Assembly: GCA_001592145.1 (NCBI GenBank)
Contig: BCWJ01000003.1
Span: forward strand, 124,001-188,000
DNA: 64,000 nucleotides
From: Xylanimicrobium pachnodae JCM 13526 = NBRC 107786
Lineage (GTDB): Bacteria > Actinomycetota > Actinomycetes > Actinomycetales > Cellulomonadaceae
Direction: 5' to 3'
Shown: positions 9,224 to 20,700 of the stretch, one piece after another
Layout of the letters: each line of letters begins with the position of its first letter
Numbering within the stretch: the first letter of the stretch is position 1
Program-made: the position numbers and the translations under genes
Notes under the pieces: generated by a model
Told to the model about the DNA's origin: nothing
Database searches by the model: none
What the model saw: only the letters and a program-made list of their open reading frames with translations

Positions 9224-10258
9224 TCAGACGGCCGACCACCCGCCGTCCGACGCGATGACGGCGCCGTTGACGTTGGTCGAGTCCCGGCTGGCCAGGAACG
9301 CGATCGAGGCGGCGAGCTCCTCCGCCATCGCCAGCGACGGGATGTTCGACTGGTAGCCGCGCAGCACGGGCGCGCCGAACTCGGCGGCCCCAGGGATCGG
9401 GATGCCCGTGGCCACGCCACCCGGCGCGAGCGCGTTGACCCGGATGCCGTGCTTGGCGTACATCACCGCGGCGGACCTGGTGAGCCCGATGACGGCGTGC
9501 TTGGACGCCGTGTATGCCACGCCGGCCGCCGAGCCGCGCAACCCCGCCTCGGAGGTCACGTTGACGATCCGGCCGTGCCCGGCCGCGAGCATCACGGGCA
9601 GCACCGCGCGGCTCAGCATCATCACGCCCGTCAGGTTCACGCGCAGCACGCGCTCCCACATCTCGTCGCTGACCTCGTGCAGCGCGGACATGTCGTCCAT
9701 GACTCCGGCAACGTTGGCGAGCGCGTCGATCCGGCCGTCCGCGGCGCGCACGATCTGGGCGACGTCGTCGCCGCTGCTGATGTCTCCCGCGACGGGGACG
9801 ATCCCGGCACCCGGGGGGAGCGTGCCGGCGAGGGATTCGACGAGCTCGTCCAACTTCTCCTTGGCGACGTCGGCGGCGACCACGCGGCCGCCCTCGCGGG
9901 CGATGCGCGACGTCACGGCCCGGCCGATGCCTGCGGCGGCCCCCGTGACGATGACGGTCTGGCCGGTGAACCGGCCGGGAGTGATGACCTCGGTCCAGGC
10001 GGCGGCGGGCTCCCCGGCGGCATCGGCGGCGGCCGCGTCCTCGGGGGAGGCCTGCCGGTACGCGGCGAGCATGCCGTCCACGGCCGCGGCGGGGAACTTC
10101 CCGCCCGACATCGCGACGAGCTGGTTCAGCGGCAGCCCGCGAGCGGGGGAGAGGGAGTCGGTGGTGGCGCCGCCCTCGGCGAGCAGCGCGGCAAAGATCG
10201 GCCCTCCGACGGGGTGGTCCAGCCAGTCCCCGACGGTCGAGTGGGTGGTCAAGGGCAT
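9224..10258 (-). CDS. Short-chain dehydrogenase/reductase with N-terminal extension
   Basis: A 344-residue protein. The SDR core starts near residue 97 with VIVTGAAAGIGRA (NAD(P)-binding TGxxxGIG). It continues with LANVAGVMDD (an NAG-like motif), the catalytic Ser in NVTSEAG and YTASKHAVIGL (YxxxK), and ends with DGGWSAV. The first 90 or so residues are not SDR. They include STVGDWLDHPVGGPIFAALL and a Pro/Ala-rich linker, and loosely resemble segments seen at the ends of bacterial GH3 enzymes. Substrate unknown. It is convergent with purN and lies before the xylanase gene on the same strand. Confidence 0.85.
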   Translation of the reverse strand: MPLTTHSTVGDWLDHPVGGPIFAALLAEGGATTDSLSPARGLPLNQLVAMSGGKFPAAAVDGMLAAYRQASPEDAAAADAAGEPAAAWTEVITPGRFTGQTVIVTGAAAGIGRAVTSRIAREGGRVVAADVAKEKLDELVESLAGTLPPGAGIVPVAGDISSGDDVAQIVRAADGRIDALANVAGVMDDMSALHEVSDEMWERVLRVNLTGVMMLSRAVLPVMLAAGHGRIVNVTSEAGLRGSAAGVAYTASKHAVIGLTRSAAVMYAKHGIRVNALAPGGVATGIPIPGAAEFGAPVLRGYQSNIPSLAMAEELAASIAFLASRDSTNVNGAVIASDGGWSAV

Positions 10259-10395
10259 GGTGGCCTCCTTCGCACGGGCCGGACGGCGTCGTCCGGTCTC
10301 GCCACGTTACGAGCGCGTGGTACGACAGCGACCGGCCGTGGCGCTGTGCGAGGCGCGCGATGGCGTCGAACGGTGCGTCGGCGACGCCGACGACA

Positions 10396-10429
10396 GCGGG
10401 CCGGCGCCGCGTGGGCGACGCCGGCCCGC
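10396..10429 (-). terminator. Hairpin after the xylanase gene
   Basis: A perfect 11-base-pair inverted repeat (GCGGGCCGGCG / CGCCGGCCCGC) with a 12-base loop, 40 bases beyond the xylanase stop. The rest of the 210-base gap to the dehydrogenase start shows no gene. Confidence 0.6.
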
Positions 10430-10468
10430 CCCGCTCAGGCGGGTTGCCCGCTCATGTGGCTCGCGCGC

Positions 10469-11476
10469 TCACGTGGTGGAACACGTGGCCGTGGGCAGCG
10501 TGGAGCTGCCGTTCTTGTACACCGTGATGCCGAAGCTGTTGCCGGACCCGTTGGGGGTGGCGGTCAGCGTGCCGGTCGAGCCGGTGACGTTGGCGCTCCA
10601 CGAGTTCTGCAGGCTCTGCCCGCCGCTCAGGGCGATGGCGACCTTCCAGGAGGAGGAGCCGGAGACGGTGAAGCTCACGTTGAACCGGTCGCCCCACTCG
10701 TCGCCCTTGGTCACCTGGACCGTGCAGCCGTTGTTCGTGGGCGGCGTCGTCGTCCCGCCGCCGCTGCCTCCGCCGCCGGACGTCGAGCCGATGGTGATGT
10801 TCGACGACCCCGAGGACTGGTAGCCCTCGGTGGCGAGGATCTGGTAGTCGTGCCGGCCCAGGTTCATCCCGTGGGACGCCCACGCGTTGAAGTGGTTGGC
10901 GGTGGTGATGGTCCCGCCCACGCGCTTGGACTGGCGTACCGACCAGTACTGCGTGAACGTCGCCGTGCCCTCGATGGACGGGGCGTTCGTGCGCGTCGTC
11001 TTGTAGATGTCATAGGTGCCGCCGTCGCTGTTGACGGTGCCCATGAAGGTGCCCGTGGGTCGGTAGGTGCCCCACGAGTCGACGATGTAGTACTCGACCA
11101 GCGGGTCGTGCGACCAGCCGTAGACGGCCAGGTAGGCGTTGCCGGACGGGTTGAACGTGCCCGAGTAGGAGATGGTGCGGGCCGATCCGGTGGACCATCC
11201 CTTGCCGGCCACGAAGTTGCCGGTGTTGCTCCATGACGTGGAGTAGTTGCCTCCGGAGCCGAGGTTCATCGAGACCGTGCCGGGGGCGTCGGTCCAGAAC
11301 GAGTAGAAGTACCCGCCGCTGCTCCCGGTGCTGTTGGAGTCGACCGCTGCCGCAGGCTGGGCGGCGGCGACGCCGGCGATCACCATGGCCACGGTGGCAC
11401 CCGCAGCTGCGAGTGCGCGGGCGATCCGCCCGCCTGCCGGCGGCCGGTGGGCCGCTCTCGAAATCGTTCTCGTCAT
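10469..11476 (-). CDS. Secreted GH11 endo-1,4-beta-xylanase with CBM2
   Basis: A 335-residue xylan-degrading enzyme. It has a long signal peptide with twin Arg-containing N-region and probable cleavage after Ala44 (PAAA/VDSN). The GH11 jelly-roll spans about 46-229, with nucleophile Glu128 ([10 protein letters not shown]) and acid/base Glu217 (ATEGYQSSG). A Gly/Ser/Thr/Pro linker (231-250) leads to a family-2 carbohydrate-binding module from Cys251 to the C-terminal Cys, with three Trp residues typical of the binding face. It sits alone between purN-side and purH-side genes and has its own promoter and operator-like palindrome. Confidence 0.95.
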   Translation of the reverse strand: MTRTISRAAHRPPAGGRIARALAAAGATVAMVIAGVAAAQPAAAVDSNSTGSSGGYFYSFWTDAPGTVSMNLGSGGNYSTSWSNTGNFVAGKGWSTGSARTISYSGTFNPSGNAYLAVYGWSHDPLVEYYIVDSWGTYRPTGTFMGTVNSDGGTYDIYKTTRTNAPSIEGTATFTQYWSVRQSKRVGGTITTANHFNAWASHGMNLGRHDYQILATEGYQSSGSSNITIGSTSGGGGSGGGTTTPPTNNGCTVQVTKGDEWGDRFNVSFTVSGSSSWKVAIALSGGQSLQNSWSANVTGSTGTLTATPNGSGNSFGITVYKNGSSTLPTATCSTT

Positions 11477-11590
11477 CGTGTGGTACTCCCTTGTGCAGTG
11501 CTTCTTGGTGAGGATGCTTGCGACGCAAGGAGTTGCTGTGTCCTCCGGGCGACGTCGCCGCGGTGGACCACGCCAGGCGTCCCTGGCGAG

Positions 11591-11643
11591 TGGAAAACGT
11601 TCTCCACCGTGTCAGTGTGACCAGGAACATCCCAATAAGTCAA
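11591..11643 (-). promoter_or_regulatory. Xylanase promoter with LacI-type operator
   Basis: On the minus strand, TTGACT (complement of 11638-11643) and TCACAC (11615-11620) are 17 bases apart. Just downstream lies TGGAAAACGTTCTCCA (11591-11606), a 16-bp near-palindrome centred on CG with one mismatched pair, the form of LacI/CebR-family operators that govern glycoside hydrolases. A repressor bound there would cover the transcription start. The start codon is about 115 bases further on. The remainder of 11477-11590 has no gene. Confidence 0.6.
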
Positions 11644-11737
11644 CGGTTGTCCGTAATGTGGGTCACAGTTGCGGCCTGGACCGGGGGCCGCGCGTGGGCC
11701 ACGAGCCCGTGGCTCGACACCGCCTACACTGGTCGTG

Positions 11738-11833
11738 GCCGTGACTGGCGAAGGTGGGTCACCACCGGGGAGCGGCCCGGGCACCGTCGGCTTCGTCGTG
11801 GGTGCCCCGCCTTAGTGCGCCGCCCGCCTGGGC
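11738..11833 (+). ncRNA. ZTP riboswitch (pfl motif) upstream of purH
   Basis: The leader has the conserved blocks in order: GTGACTGGCG (11741-11750), GGTGGGTCACCACC forming a short hairpin, GGGGAGCG right after it, and GCCTGGGC at 11826-11833. These are the hallmarks of the pfl/ZTP aptamer, which senses ZTP/ZMP when 10-formyl-THF is short. A -10 TACACT (11725-11730) places the RNA start near 11738. Downstream, CCTGGGG (11835-11841) can pair with CCCCAGG (11872-11878) and cover the purH Shine-Dalgarno, suggesting translational control. Confidence 0.88.
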
Positions 11834-11886
11834 GCCTGGGGTCCTTCGATCGCAGACCGCCCGAACGACCTCCCCAGGAGCCACTG

Positions 11887-13512
11887 ATGTCCGGTACCGA
11901 CAAGGTCCACTCCACCGCCCCCGACGTCGCCCTCGCCGACGACTCCCAGCGCCCGATCACGCGGGCCCTGCTCTCCGTGTTCGACAAGACCGGCCTGGTC
12001 GAGCTCGCCACCGCGCTGCACGCGGCGGGCGTCGAGCTGGTCTCCACCGGGTCGACGGCGTCCACCATCGCCGCCGCGGGACTGCCCGTGGTGCGCGTCG
12101 AGGACCTCACCGGGTTCCCCGAGTGCCTCGAGGGGCGCGTCAAGACGCTCCACCCGCGCGTGCACGCCGGCATCCTCGCCGACTCCCGCAAGGCCGACCA
12201 CCTGCGTCAGCTGGGTGAGCTGGGCATCGCGCCGTTCGAGCTCGTCGTGGTGAACCTGTACCCGTTCGCCGCGACGCTGGCCACCGGCGCGGACGAGAAC
12301 ACCATGGTCGAGCAGATCGACATCGGCGGGCCGTCCATGGTGCGCGCCGCGGCGAAGAACCACCCGTCCGTCGCCGTCGTCGTCGACCCCGCCCGGTACC
12401 CCGCCGTGGTCGACGCCGTCGCCGCGGGCGGCTTCACGTACGCCGAGCGCAAGGCGCTCGCGGCCGCCGCGTTCGTGCACACGGCCACGTACGACGTCGC
12501 CGTCGCCTCCTGGATGACGACGGCGGTGGCTCCGGCCGACGAGACCGGCTTCCCGGCCTGGACGGGCGCCACATGGGACCGGGCCGCCGTGCTCCGCTAC
12601 GGCGAGAACCCGCACCAGGCGGCCGCGCTGTACACGAACGGTGACGGGTCGCGTGGCCTGGCCCAGGGCGAGCAGCTCCACGGCAAGGAGATGAGCTACA
12701 ACAACTACCAGGACGCCGACGCCGCCTGGCGTGCCGCCTGGGACTTCGACGAGCCGGCCGTCGCCGTCGTCAAGCACGCCAACCCGTGCGGCGTGGCCGT
12801 GGGCGCTGACATCGCCGAGGCGCACCGCCGGGCGCACGCCACCGACCCGGTCTCCGCGTACGGCGGCGTCATCGCCGCCAACCGGATCATCACCCAGGAG
12901 GCGGCGGAGGGCATCGCCCCCATCTTCACCGAGGTGATCGTGGCCCCCGGGTTCGAGCCGGAGGCGCTGAAGATCCTCACGGCCAAGAAGAACCTGCGCC
13001 TGCTCGTGGTGGACGCCCCGCCGCGCGCCGTGCTGGAGACCAAGCCGATCAGCGGCGGGCTGCTCGTCCAGGTGGCCGACCGCTTCCAGGCCGTGGGTGA
13101 CGACCCCGCGTCCTGGACCCTGGCGGCGGGTGAGCCCGCGGACGACGCCACGCTCGCCGAGCTCGCGTTCGCGTGGAAGGCCGTGCGGTCTGCGAAGTCG
13201 AACGCGATCCTGCTCGCCTCGGGCGGTGCCGCCGTCGGCATCGGCATGGGGCAGGTCAACCGGGTCGACTCGTGCCGCCTGGCCGTGGAGCGCGCCAACA
13301 CCCTGGCCGGCGACGCCGAGCGGGCACGCGGTGCGGTCGCGGCGTCGGATGCGTTCTTCCCGTTCGCGGACGGCCTGCAGGTGCTGCTCGACGCCGGGGT
13401 GCGCGCCGTGGTGCAGCCGGGCGGCTCGATCCGCGACGCCGAGGTGATCGAGGCGGCCGCGGCGGCCGGGGTCACCATGTACCTGACGGCCACCCGCCAC
13501 TTCGCCCACTGA
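11887..13512 (+). CDS. purH: Bifunctional AICAR formyltransferase/IMP cyclohydrolase
   Basis: A 541-residue enzyme for the last two steps of IMP synthesis. The N-terminal MGS-like cyclohydrolase domain has [19 protein letters not shown] and [16 protein letters not shown]. The C-terminal AICAR formyltransferase domain has [22 protein letters not shown] and the late [15 protein letters not shown]. The start at 11887 follows AGGAG (11876-11880) by 6 bases. The same frame is open far upstream, but that part is the riboswitch leader. Expression is expected to rise when ZTP accumulates. Its own substrate, AICAR, is ZMP. Confidence 0.97.
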   Translation: MSGTDKVHSTAPDVALADDSQRPITRALLSVFDKTGLVELATALHAAGVELVSTGSTASTIAAAGLPVVRVEDLTGFPECLEGRVKTLHPRVHAGILADSRKADHLRQLGELGIAPFELVVVNLYPFAATLATGADENTMVEQIDIGGPSMVRAAAKNHPSVAVVVDPARYPAVVDAVAAGGFTYAERKALAAAAFVHTATYDVAVASWMTTAVAPADETGFPAWTGATWDRAAVLRYGENPHQAAALYTNGDGSRGLAQGEQLHGKEMSYNNYQDADAAWRAAWDFDEPAVAVVKHANPCGVAVGADIAEAHRRAHATDPVSAYGGVIAANRIITQEAAEGIAPIFTEVIVAPGFEPEALKILTAKKNLRLLVVDAPPRAVLETKPISGGLLVQVADRFQAVGDDPASWTLAAGEPADDATLAELAFAWKAVRSAKSNAILLASGGAAVGIGMGQVNRVDSCRLAVERANTLAGDAERARGAVAASDAFFPFADGLQVLLDAGVRAVVQPGGSIRDAEVIEAAAAAGVTMYLTATRHFAH

Positions 13513-13521
13513 CACCCGAGC

Positions 13522-13562
13522 CCCGCACCGGTCACCTCGAACGTGGGGGAGGCCGGTGCGGG
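13522..13562. terminator. Bidirectional hairpin between purH and the oxidoreductase gene
   Basis: CCCGCACCGG and CCGGTGCGGG form a perfect 10-base-pair stem, extended inward by CCTC/GAGG. It lies between two convergent genes, 10 bases after the purH stop. Confidence 0.7.
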
Positions 13563-13613
13563 ACCTGACGCGTCACTGGGGATCACGGTGGTCCACCGTG
13601 GGTCGGTGGTTCG

Positions 13614-14951
13614 TCAGCGGCTGGCCGGCGCGAGCGCGGTGTCGCGCAGGCGGACGGCCGGGTCCTGGGCGCGCGCCGGGTCGACGTAGAGCGGCTCCGG
13701 TCCACCCATGAGCCGGCGCAGGGCGCCCACCTCGCGCGGGGAGTCCGCCAGGAGCACGGCCCGCACCAGCGCCGCCCGCCCGTCCCGGGCCCCGGTGGGT
13801 GCGACGTAGAACGCCGCCCAGGGCCCGCCCGCGGCCGGGTCTCCGCGCAGCAGCACCCGGTCGTCGGGCGTCGGCAGCCCGACGAGCGCGAGGTCGTGGC
13901 CGAGCTGGCGGGAGAACACGTACGGCGCGTGCGGGGCGACCGGGGCCAGGCCGAGCATCGCGCGCACCGTGGGCTGCGGGTCGTGCAGCGCGGCGGACCA
14001 GTGCCCGCCGGGCACCGGCCCGAACACCGGGTGGCTGCGCACGGCGACGTCACCGACCGCCCAGACGCGATCCGTGAGTCGCCCGACGCCGTCGACGGGC
14101 ACGCGGCCGGTCGCGTCGAGCGGCACGGCCCCGGTGAGCCAGCCGGTTGCGGGCCGCGCCCCGACGGCGGCGATCACGACGTCGGCGGGCAGCCGTCGGC
14201 CGGTGTCGAGCGTGACACCCCCGGCGTCGACGCCGGTCACGGCCGTCCCGGTGAGCAGCCGGACGCCGGCCGCCGCGTACCAGGGGGTCAGGTGCGCCCC
14301 GACGGTCGCGCCGAGCTGCCGGTCCAGCGGTGTCGCGGCCGCCTCGACCACCGTGACGTCCGCGCCCTCGTGCGCCGCGACCCCGGCCAGCTCGGCGCCG
14401 ATCCAGCCCGCGCCCACGATCACGAGCCGCAGCCCCGGCCCCGATGGGACAGGTTGCAACGCGGCCCGCAGCCGGGCGGCGTCGACGGTGGTGTTCAGCG
14501 TCCACGCGGCCTCCCAGCCGGGCGGGAGCAGGGGTGTCGACCCGGTCGCGAGGACGACGGCGTCGGCGGTGACCTCGGCTCCCGACGCCGTCTCGACGAC
14601 GACGCCGCCGGGCACGGCCCGCAACCGTCCCGCGGGGTCGGCGAGCCGGACGTCGTCGGCCAGGGTGGTGATGTCGACGCCGATGTCCTCGCTCAGCCAC
14701 ACCGGGCCGGGCCGCGAGATCAGCTCCTTGGACAGCGGCGGACGGTCGTAGGGCGGGACGCCCTCCGCGCCCAGGACCGTGATGGTGCCGTCGAAACCGT
14801 GCTCGCGCAGGGCGCCGACGGTCTGTGCCCCGGCCAGCCCGGCCCCGACGACGACGACGGAGCGCGGCACCTCGGCGGGCGCGGGGGTGGCGCCCGCCGC
14901 CGGTACCGGCGCGGGCAGGGGCGGGAAGCGGCGAGGAGCGGGACGCGGCAC
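13614..14951 (-). CDS. FAD-dependent ferredoxin-reductase-like oxidoreductase
   Basis: A 445-residue flavoprotein. The FAD-binding Rossmann motif VVVVGAGLAGAQTVGAL starts near residue 32, PPYDRPPLSKELI follows, then VVLATGSTP. The NAD(P)H Rossmann motif is LVIVGAGWIGAELAGVA, and VWAVGDVA marks the second FAD motif. This is the layout of ferredoxin/rubredoxin reductases that serve oxygenases, but no ferredoxin or oxygenase gene is nearby. The Pro/Ala-rich first 30 residues may be outside the true gene, so the start is uncertain. Confidence 0.85.
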   Translation of the reverse strand: MPRPAPRRFPPLPAPVPAAGATPAPAEVPRSVVVVGAGLAGAQTVGALREHGFDGTITVLGAEGVPPYDRPPLSKELISRPGPVWLSEDIGVDITTLADDVRLADPAGRLRAVPGGVVVETASGAEVTADAVVLATGSTPLLPPGWEAAWTLNTTVDAARLRAALQPVPSGPGLRLVIVGAGWIGAELAGVAAHEGADVTVVEAAATPLDRQLGATVGAHLTPWYAAAGVRLLTGTAVTGVDAGGVTLDTGRRLPADVVIAAVGARPATGWLTGAVPLDATGRVPVDGVGRLTDRVWAVGDVAVRSHPVFGPVPGGHWSAALHDPQPTVRAMLGLAPVAPHAPYVFSRQLGHDLALVGLPTPDDRVLLRGDPAAGGPWAAFYVAPTGARDGRAALVRAVLLADSPREVGALRRLMGGPEPLYVDPARAQDPAVRLRDTALAPASR

Positions 14952-15056
14952 GCTGCCACGCTATCGAAGGGAGGCACCGGGCACGGCGGATCGCGCGGAC
15001 CGGCTTCGTGAGGTCCGTCGCTGTGGGCGCCGTCGCAGACCCGTAGGCTGGCGGGC

Positions 15057-15377
15057 GTGTATGAGCGTCCGCCGTTTCCCGAGCCCGTCCCGCGGCCGCA
15101 GCCGCAGTACCGGGGGCCGAACCCCAAGGGCGGGCTCGTGCTGGCGGTGTCGGGCGTCGCGGCGACCGCGCTGCTCGGTGGGCTGGTCAGCGCGAAGTCC
15201 GGTGCGCTGGCCCTCGCCGTGACGCTCGCGATCGCGGGCACCTGGCGTGCGGTCGCGCCGCGCGCCACGCACGCCGCGGGCATCGTGGTGCGGTCCAAGA
15301 CGCTCGACGTGGTCCTCTACTGGGGCGCCGCCGTGGCGATCACGGCCCTCGCGCTCACGGTGCCCTACCTGAGCTGA
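15057..15377 (+). CDS. DUF3017 membrane protein
   Basis: A 106-residue protein with a Pro-rich cytoplasmic N-terminus and three hydrophobic segments (about 27-46, 49-66 and 86-104). This matches DUF3017, a small actinobacterial membrane family of unknown function usually encoded near folD, purH or mdh, as here. The GTG start is 7 bases after TAGGCT (15044-15049), indicating a leaderless mRNA. Confidence 0.8.
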   Translation: MYERPPFPEPVPRPQPQYRGPNPKGGLVLAVSGVAATALLGGLVSAKSGALALAVTLAIAGTWRAVAPRATHAAGIVVRSKTLDVVLYWGAAVAITALALTVPYLS

Positions 15378-15407
15378 CGCCCGTCGGGGACACAGCCTGG
15401 CAACGGC

Positions 15408-15456
15408 GCGGCCCCCGTCCCGGGCCACCTCGACGGGTGGCGGGAACGGGGGCCGC
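15408..15456. terminator. Bidirectional hairpin between DUF3017 and aquaporin genes
   Basis: GCGGCCCCCGT and ACGGGGGCCGC form a perfect 11-base-pair stem, with additional pairing inside (CCCG/CGGG and CCACC/GGTGG). It lies between convergent genes. Confidence 0.7.
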
Positions 15457-15502
15457 ACCGTGGTGCCGGCCGGGCTGGTGCGCCGGCCGGCCCGGTGGTT
15501 CG

Positions 15503-17667
<2,165 letters not shown>

Positions 17668-17753
17668 GGCCCAGCGACCGCCGGCGCGCGGCCGCCGTCG
17701 ACCGGGCGAAAATCGTTCCGATCGCGGGCGTTCCCCCACCTAGGCTGGGGCCG

Positions 17754-20700
17754 ATGTCCACCAAGACCTTGACCCCTGCCACAGGCCTGCCCGCGGTGAC
17801 CCCGCCGGAGCCTCGTGACAGCGCGCCCGCCCGCCGCCTGGACTGGCGGCGGCTGCGTTCGCTCACCGCGCTGCTGTCCTTGTCCGCGCTGGCCGTCGCG
17901 ACGGTCGCCACGTCGATCGGTACGGTCGCGGCCGGACGGATGGCGGAGCACCCGACGGGCCGCACCCTGCTGGTGCTCGCCGCGTGCGTCGTCGGCGGGG
18001 CGCTGCTCGACACGGCGGGCCGGATCGCGTGGGCGGGCGTCGTCGACCGCGCGGAGGGCCGCCTGCGCGCGGACCTTCTCACCGCGGCCCTGCACCAGCC
18101 GCTGCACCAGCTCGGCGCGACGGCCGTGGGCGAGATCCTGGACCGGGTGGACGACGACTCGCGGGCGGTCGGATTCCTGGTGCGCATGCAGCTGTGGGGT
18201 GCGCTGCGCACGCTGTTCGGCATCGTGCCCATGTGGATCGTGGCGGGCGTGACGTGGGCACCGGCCTGGTTCGTCTTCCCGCTGCTCACCGCGCTGGTGC
18301 TGCTCGTGGCGCGGCCGTTCCTGGCGGAGATCTCGACGCGCAAGGTGGTCGAGGAGGCCGCCTGGACCGAGCATGCCGCGGCGTTCGAGGAGGCGGTGGC
18401 GGCGCGCGACGACCTGCGCACCAGCCTGGGCCAGCCGTTCGCGGTCCGGCGCCTGGCCGAGCTCTCGGCCGCCTGCCATCGCCTGTTCGAACGGGTGCTG
18501 CAGGTGGAGACGCGACTGCTGCGTCGCACGGGCCTGCTGCTCGCGGTGCTGCTCTCGGCGGTCGCCGTGACGGGCGTGGTGCTCGCGTCCGGCGGCGAGC
18601 TGTCGGTGGCCCGCCTGGTGACCCTGTTCCTCATCACGTCGGGGTTCGTGGGGTCGATCGACCAGCTCATCCACCACCTGCCGGACATCCAGGAGGGCAT
18701 GGGCGCCGTGACGCGCCTGCGCCAGATGATGGCCGTGGCGCCGGAGGCCGACGGCGGGGACCCGGTCCCGGACGGGCCGCTCGACCTGCAGGTGCGCGGC
18801 CTGCGGTTCGCCTACCCCTCGGAGTCGCCGCGAGTCCCCTCTGCGGAGCGCGGAGAATCGCGGGGTGGGGGCGAGGGCACGTTCGCCCTGCAGGACGTCA
18901 ACCTGACGGTGCCGGCCGGGCACACGATCGCCCTGGTGGGTCGCACCGGCTCGGGCAAGTCGACGCTCGCGTCGATGCTGTCACGCGCCGTCGAACCACC
19001 GCCCGGGTCCGTGTTCCTGGGCGGGGCCGACGTCGTCGCCCTCGACCTGCAGGCGCTGCGAGCCACCGTCGGCGTCGTCACCCAGCGCACCGAGCTGGTG
19101 GCCGGAACCCTGCGCGAGAACATCACGCTGTTCGACGACGCCCACCCCGGCGTGGTCGAGGCGGCCGTGCGCGACCTGGGCCTGGAGGACTGGGTGGCGG
19201 GGTTGCCGAAGGGTCTCGAGACCCCGCTCGGGCCGGGGGGCACCCGCCTGTCCGCCGGCGAGGAGCAGCTCGTCGCGTTCGCACGCCTGCTGGTGCGCGA
19301 CGTGCAGGTGGTGGTGCTCGACGAGGCGACCGCCCGCATGGACCCGCTCACCGAGGCGCGCGTGGTCGCGGCGTCGGAACGACTCCTGCGCGGCCGCACC
19401 GGCGTGCTCGTCGCGCACCGCCTGAGCACCATCGAGCGCGCCGAGCTCGTCGCGGTGCTCGACCACGGCCGCGTCGTCCAGCAGGGCCCCCGCGAGGAGC
19501 TCGCCGTCGTCGACGGCCCGTTCCGCACGCTGCGCGAGGCCGGCGGTGCTGCGCTCGCCGCGCCGAGCAGCGCCGACGACAGCGCTGGCACCCCTGCCGG
19601 CACCCCTCCCGGCACCCCTGCCGACGACGGCGCCCGTGCCGCGGGTACGGCCCAGCCGGGCGTGGGCGGTCGGCGCCGCACCGGCGTCCCCCCGGAGCGC
19701 CCCGCGCCGCGGGAGGGCATGAGCCTGGCCCGGGCCGTGGTCCGGCAGCTCAGCGTGCGGCCCTGGTGGGGCATCGGCGGTGCCGTCGCGTTCCTGGTCT
19801 CCAGCCTGCTGTCCGCGCAGGGCGCGCTCACCGGGTTCCTGTGGGGGCACATCGTCGACGACCTGCGCGCCGGCGGGGGAGCCGTCGCCGTGCTCACCGG
19901 GCTCATGGTCGTGTTCCTGCTGGTCAACCCCGTGGTGCTCGCCCGCGCCATCTACGTCTACCCGCGCTGGTGGGTCGAGGTGCTCCTGCGGGTGCGCATG
20001 GTGGTCATGGCCGGGCAGACCCAGCAGCGCCGCCTGCCCCCGACGCCACCCGGCGAGATCGTGGCCCGCTCCATGGACGCCGACCGGTTCGTGCGGTACG
20101 CCGACCGGTGGGTCGACTTCACCAACGGCCTGGTGATCGTGGGCATCACCGCGCTGATCAGCGGCTCCTGGCAGGCGGGCGCGGTGCTGCTCGCCGTCAT
20201 GGTGGTCTCGGCGCTCGCGGCCACGGTGGGGCGCCCGATCGCGGGCCGCTCCGTCGCGCGGTCCTCGACGGCCCGCGCCGTGTTCGGCCGCGCGCTCGTC
20301 TCCTGCCTGGACGCGGCGCGCACCGTCAAGCTCGCGGCGCGCACCCCGCAGGTGCACGCGCACCTGAGCCGGGTGGACGCGGGGCGGGTCGACGCGGCGA
20401 TCTTCGAGCACCGGGTGCAGGCCGTGCTCGACGGCGTGCCCACCGTGATGATCCAGCTCGGCCTGGTCGCGTCGTGGTTCATGCTCCTGCGTGACTACTG
20501 GACGTTGCCGACGACGCTGCTCGTCGCGAGCGCGGTGACCGGTTTCGGCTGGTTCGGCGTGGTCGCGGGGGCGGTGGTCACGGAGGCGCCCGGTACGCGG
20601 GCGTGGTTGCGCGCCACGGCGAGCTTCGCCGACGGCGCGGACCTCACCACCCCGCCGTCGGGCGTGGACCTGGTGGCCGGCACCGCCCCCGCGACGGTCG

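Noticed and set aside
19587-19622. Short tandem repeats as a possible CRISPR or regulatory array
   Set aside because: The three 12-bp units are in frame within a coding linker and have no spacers.
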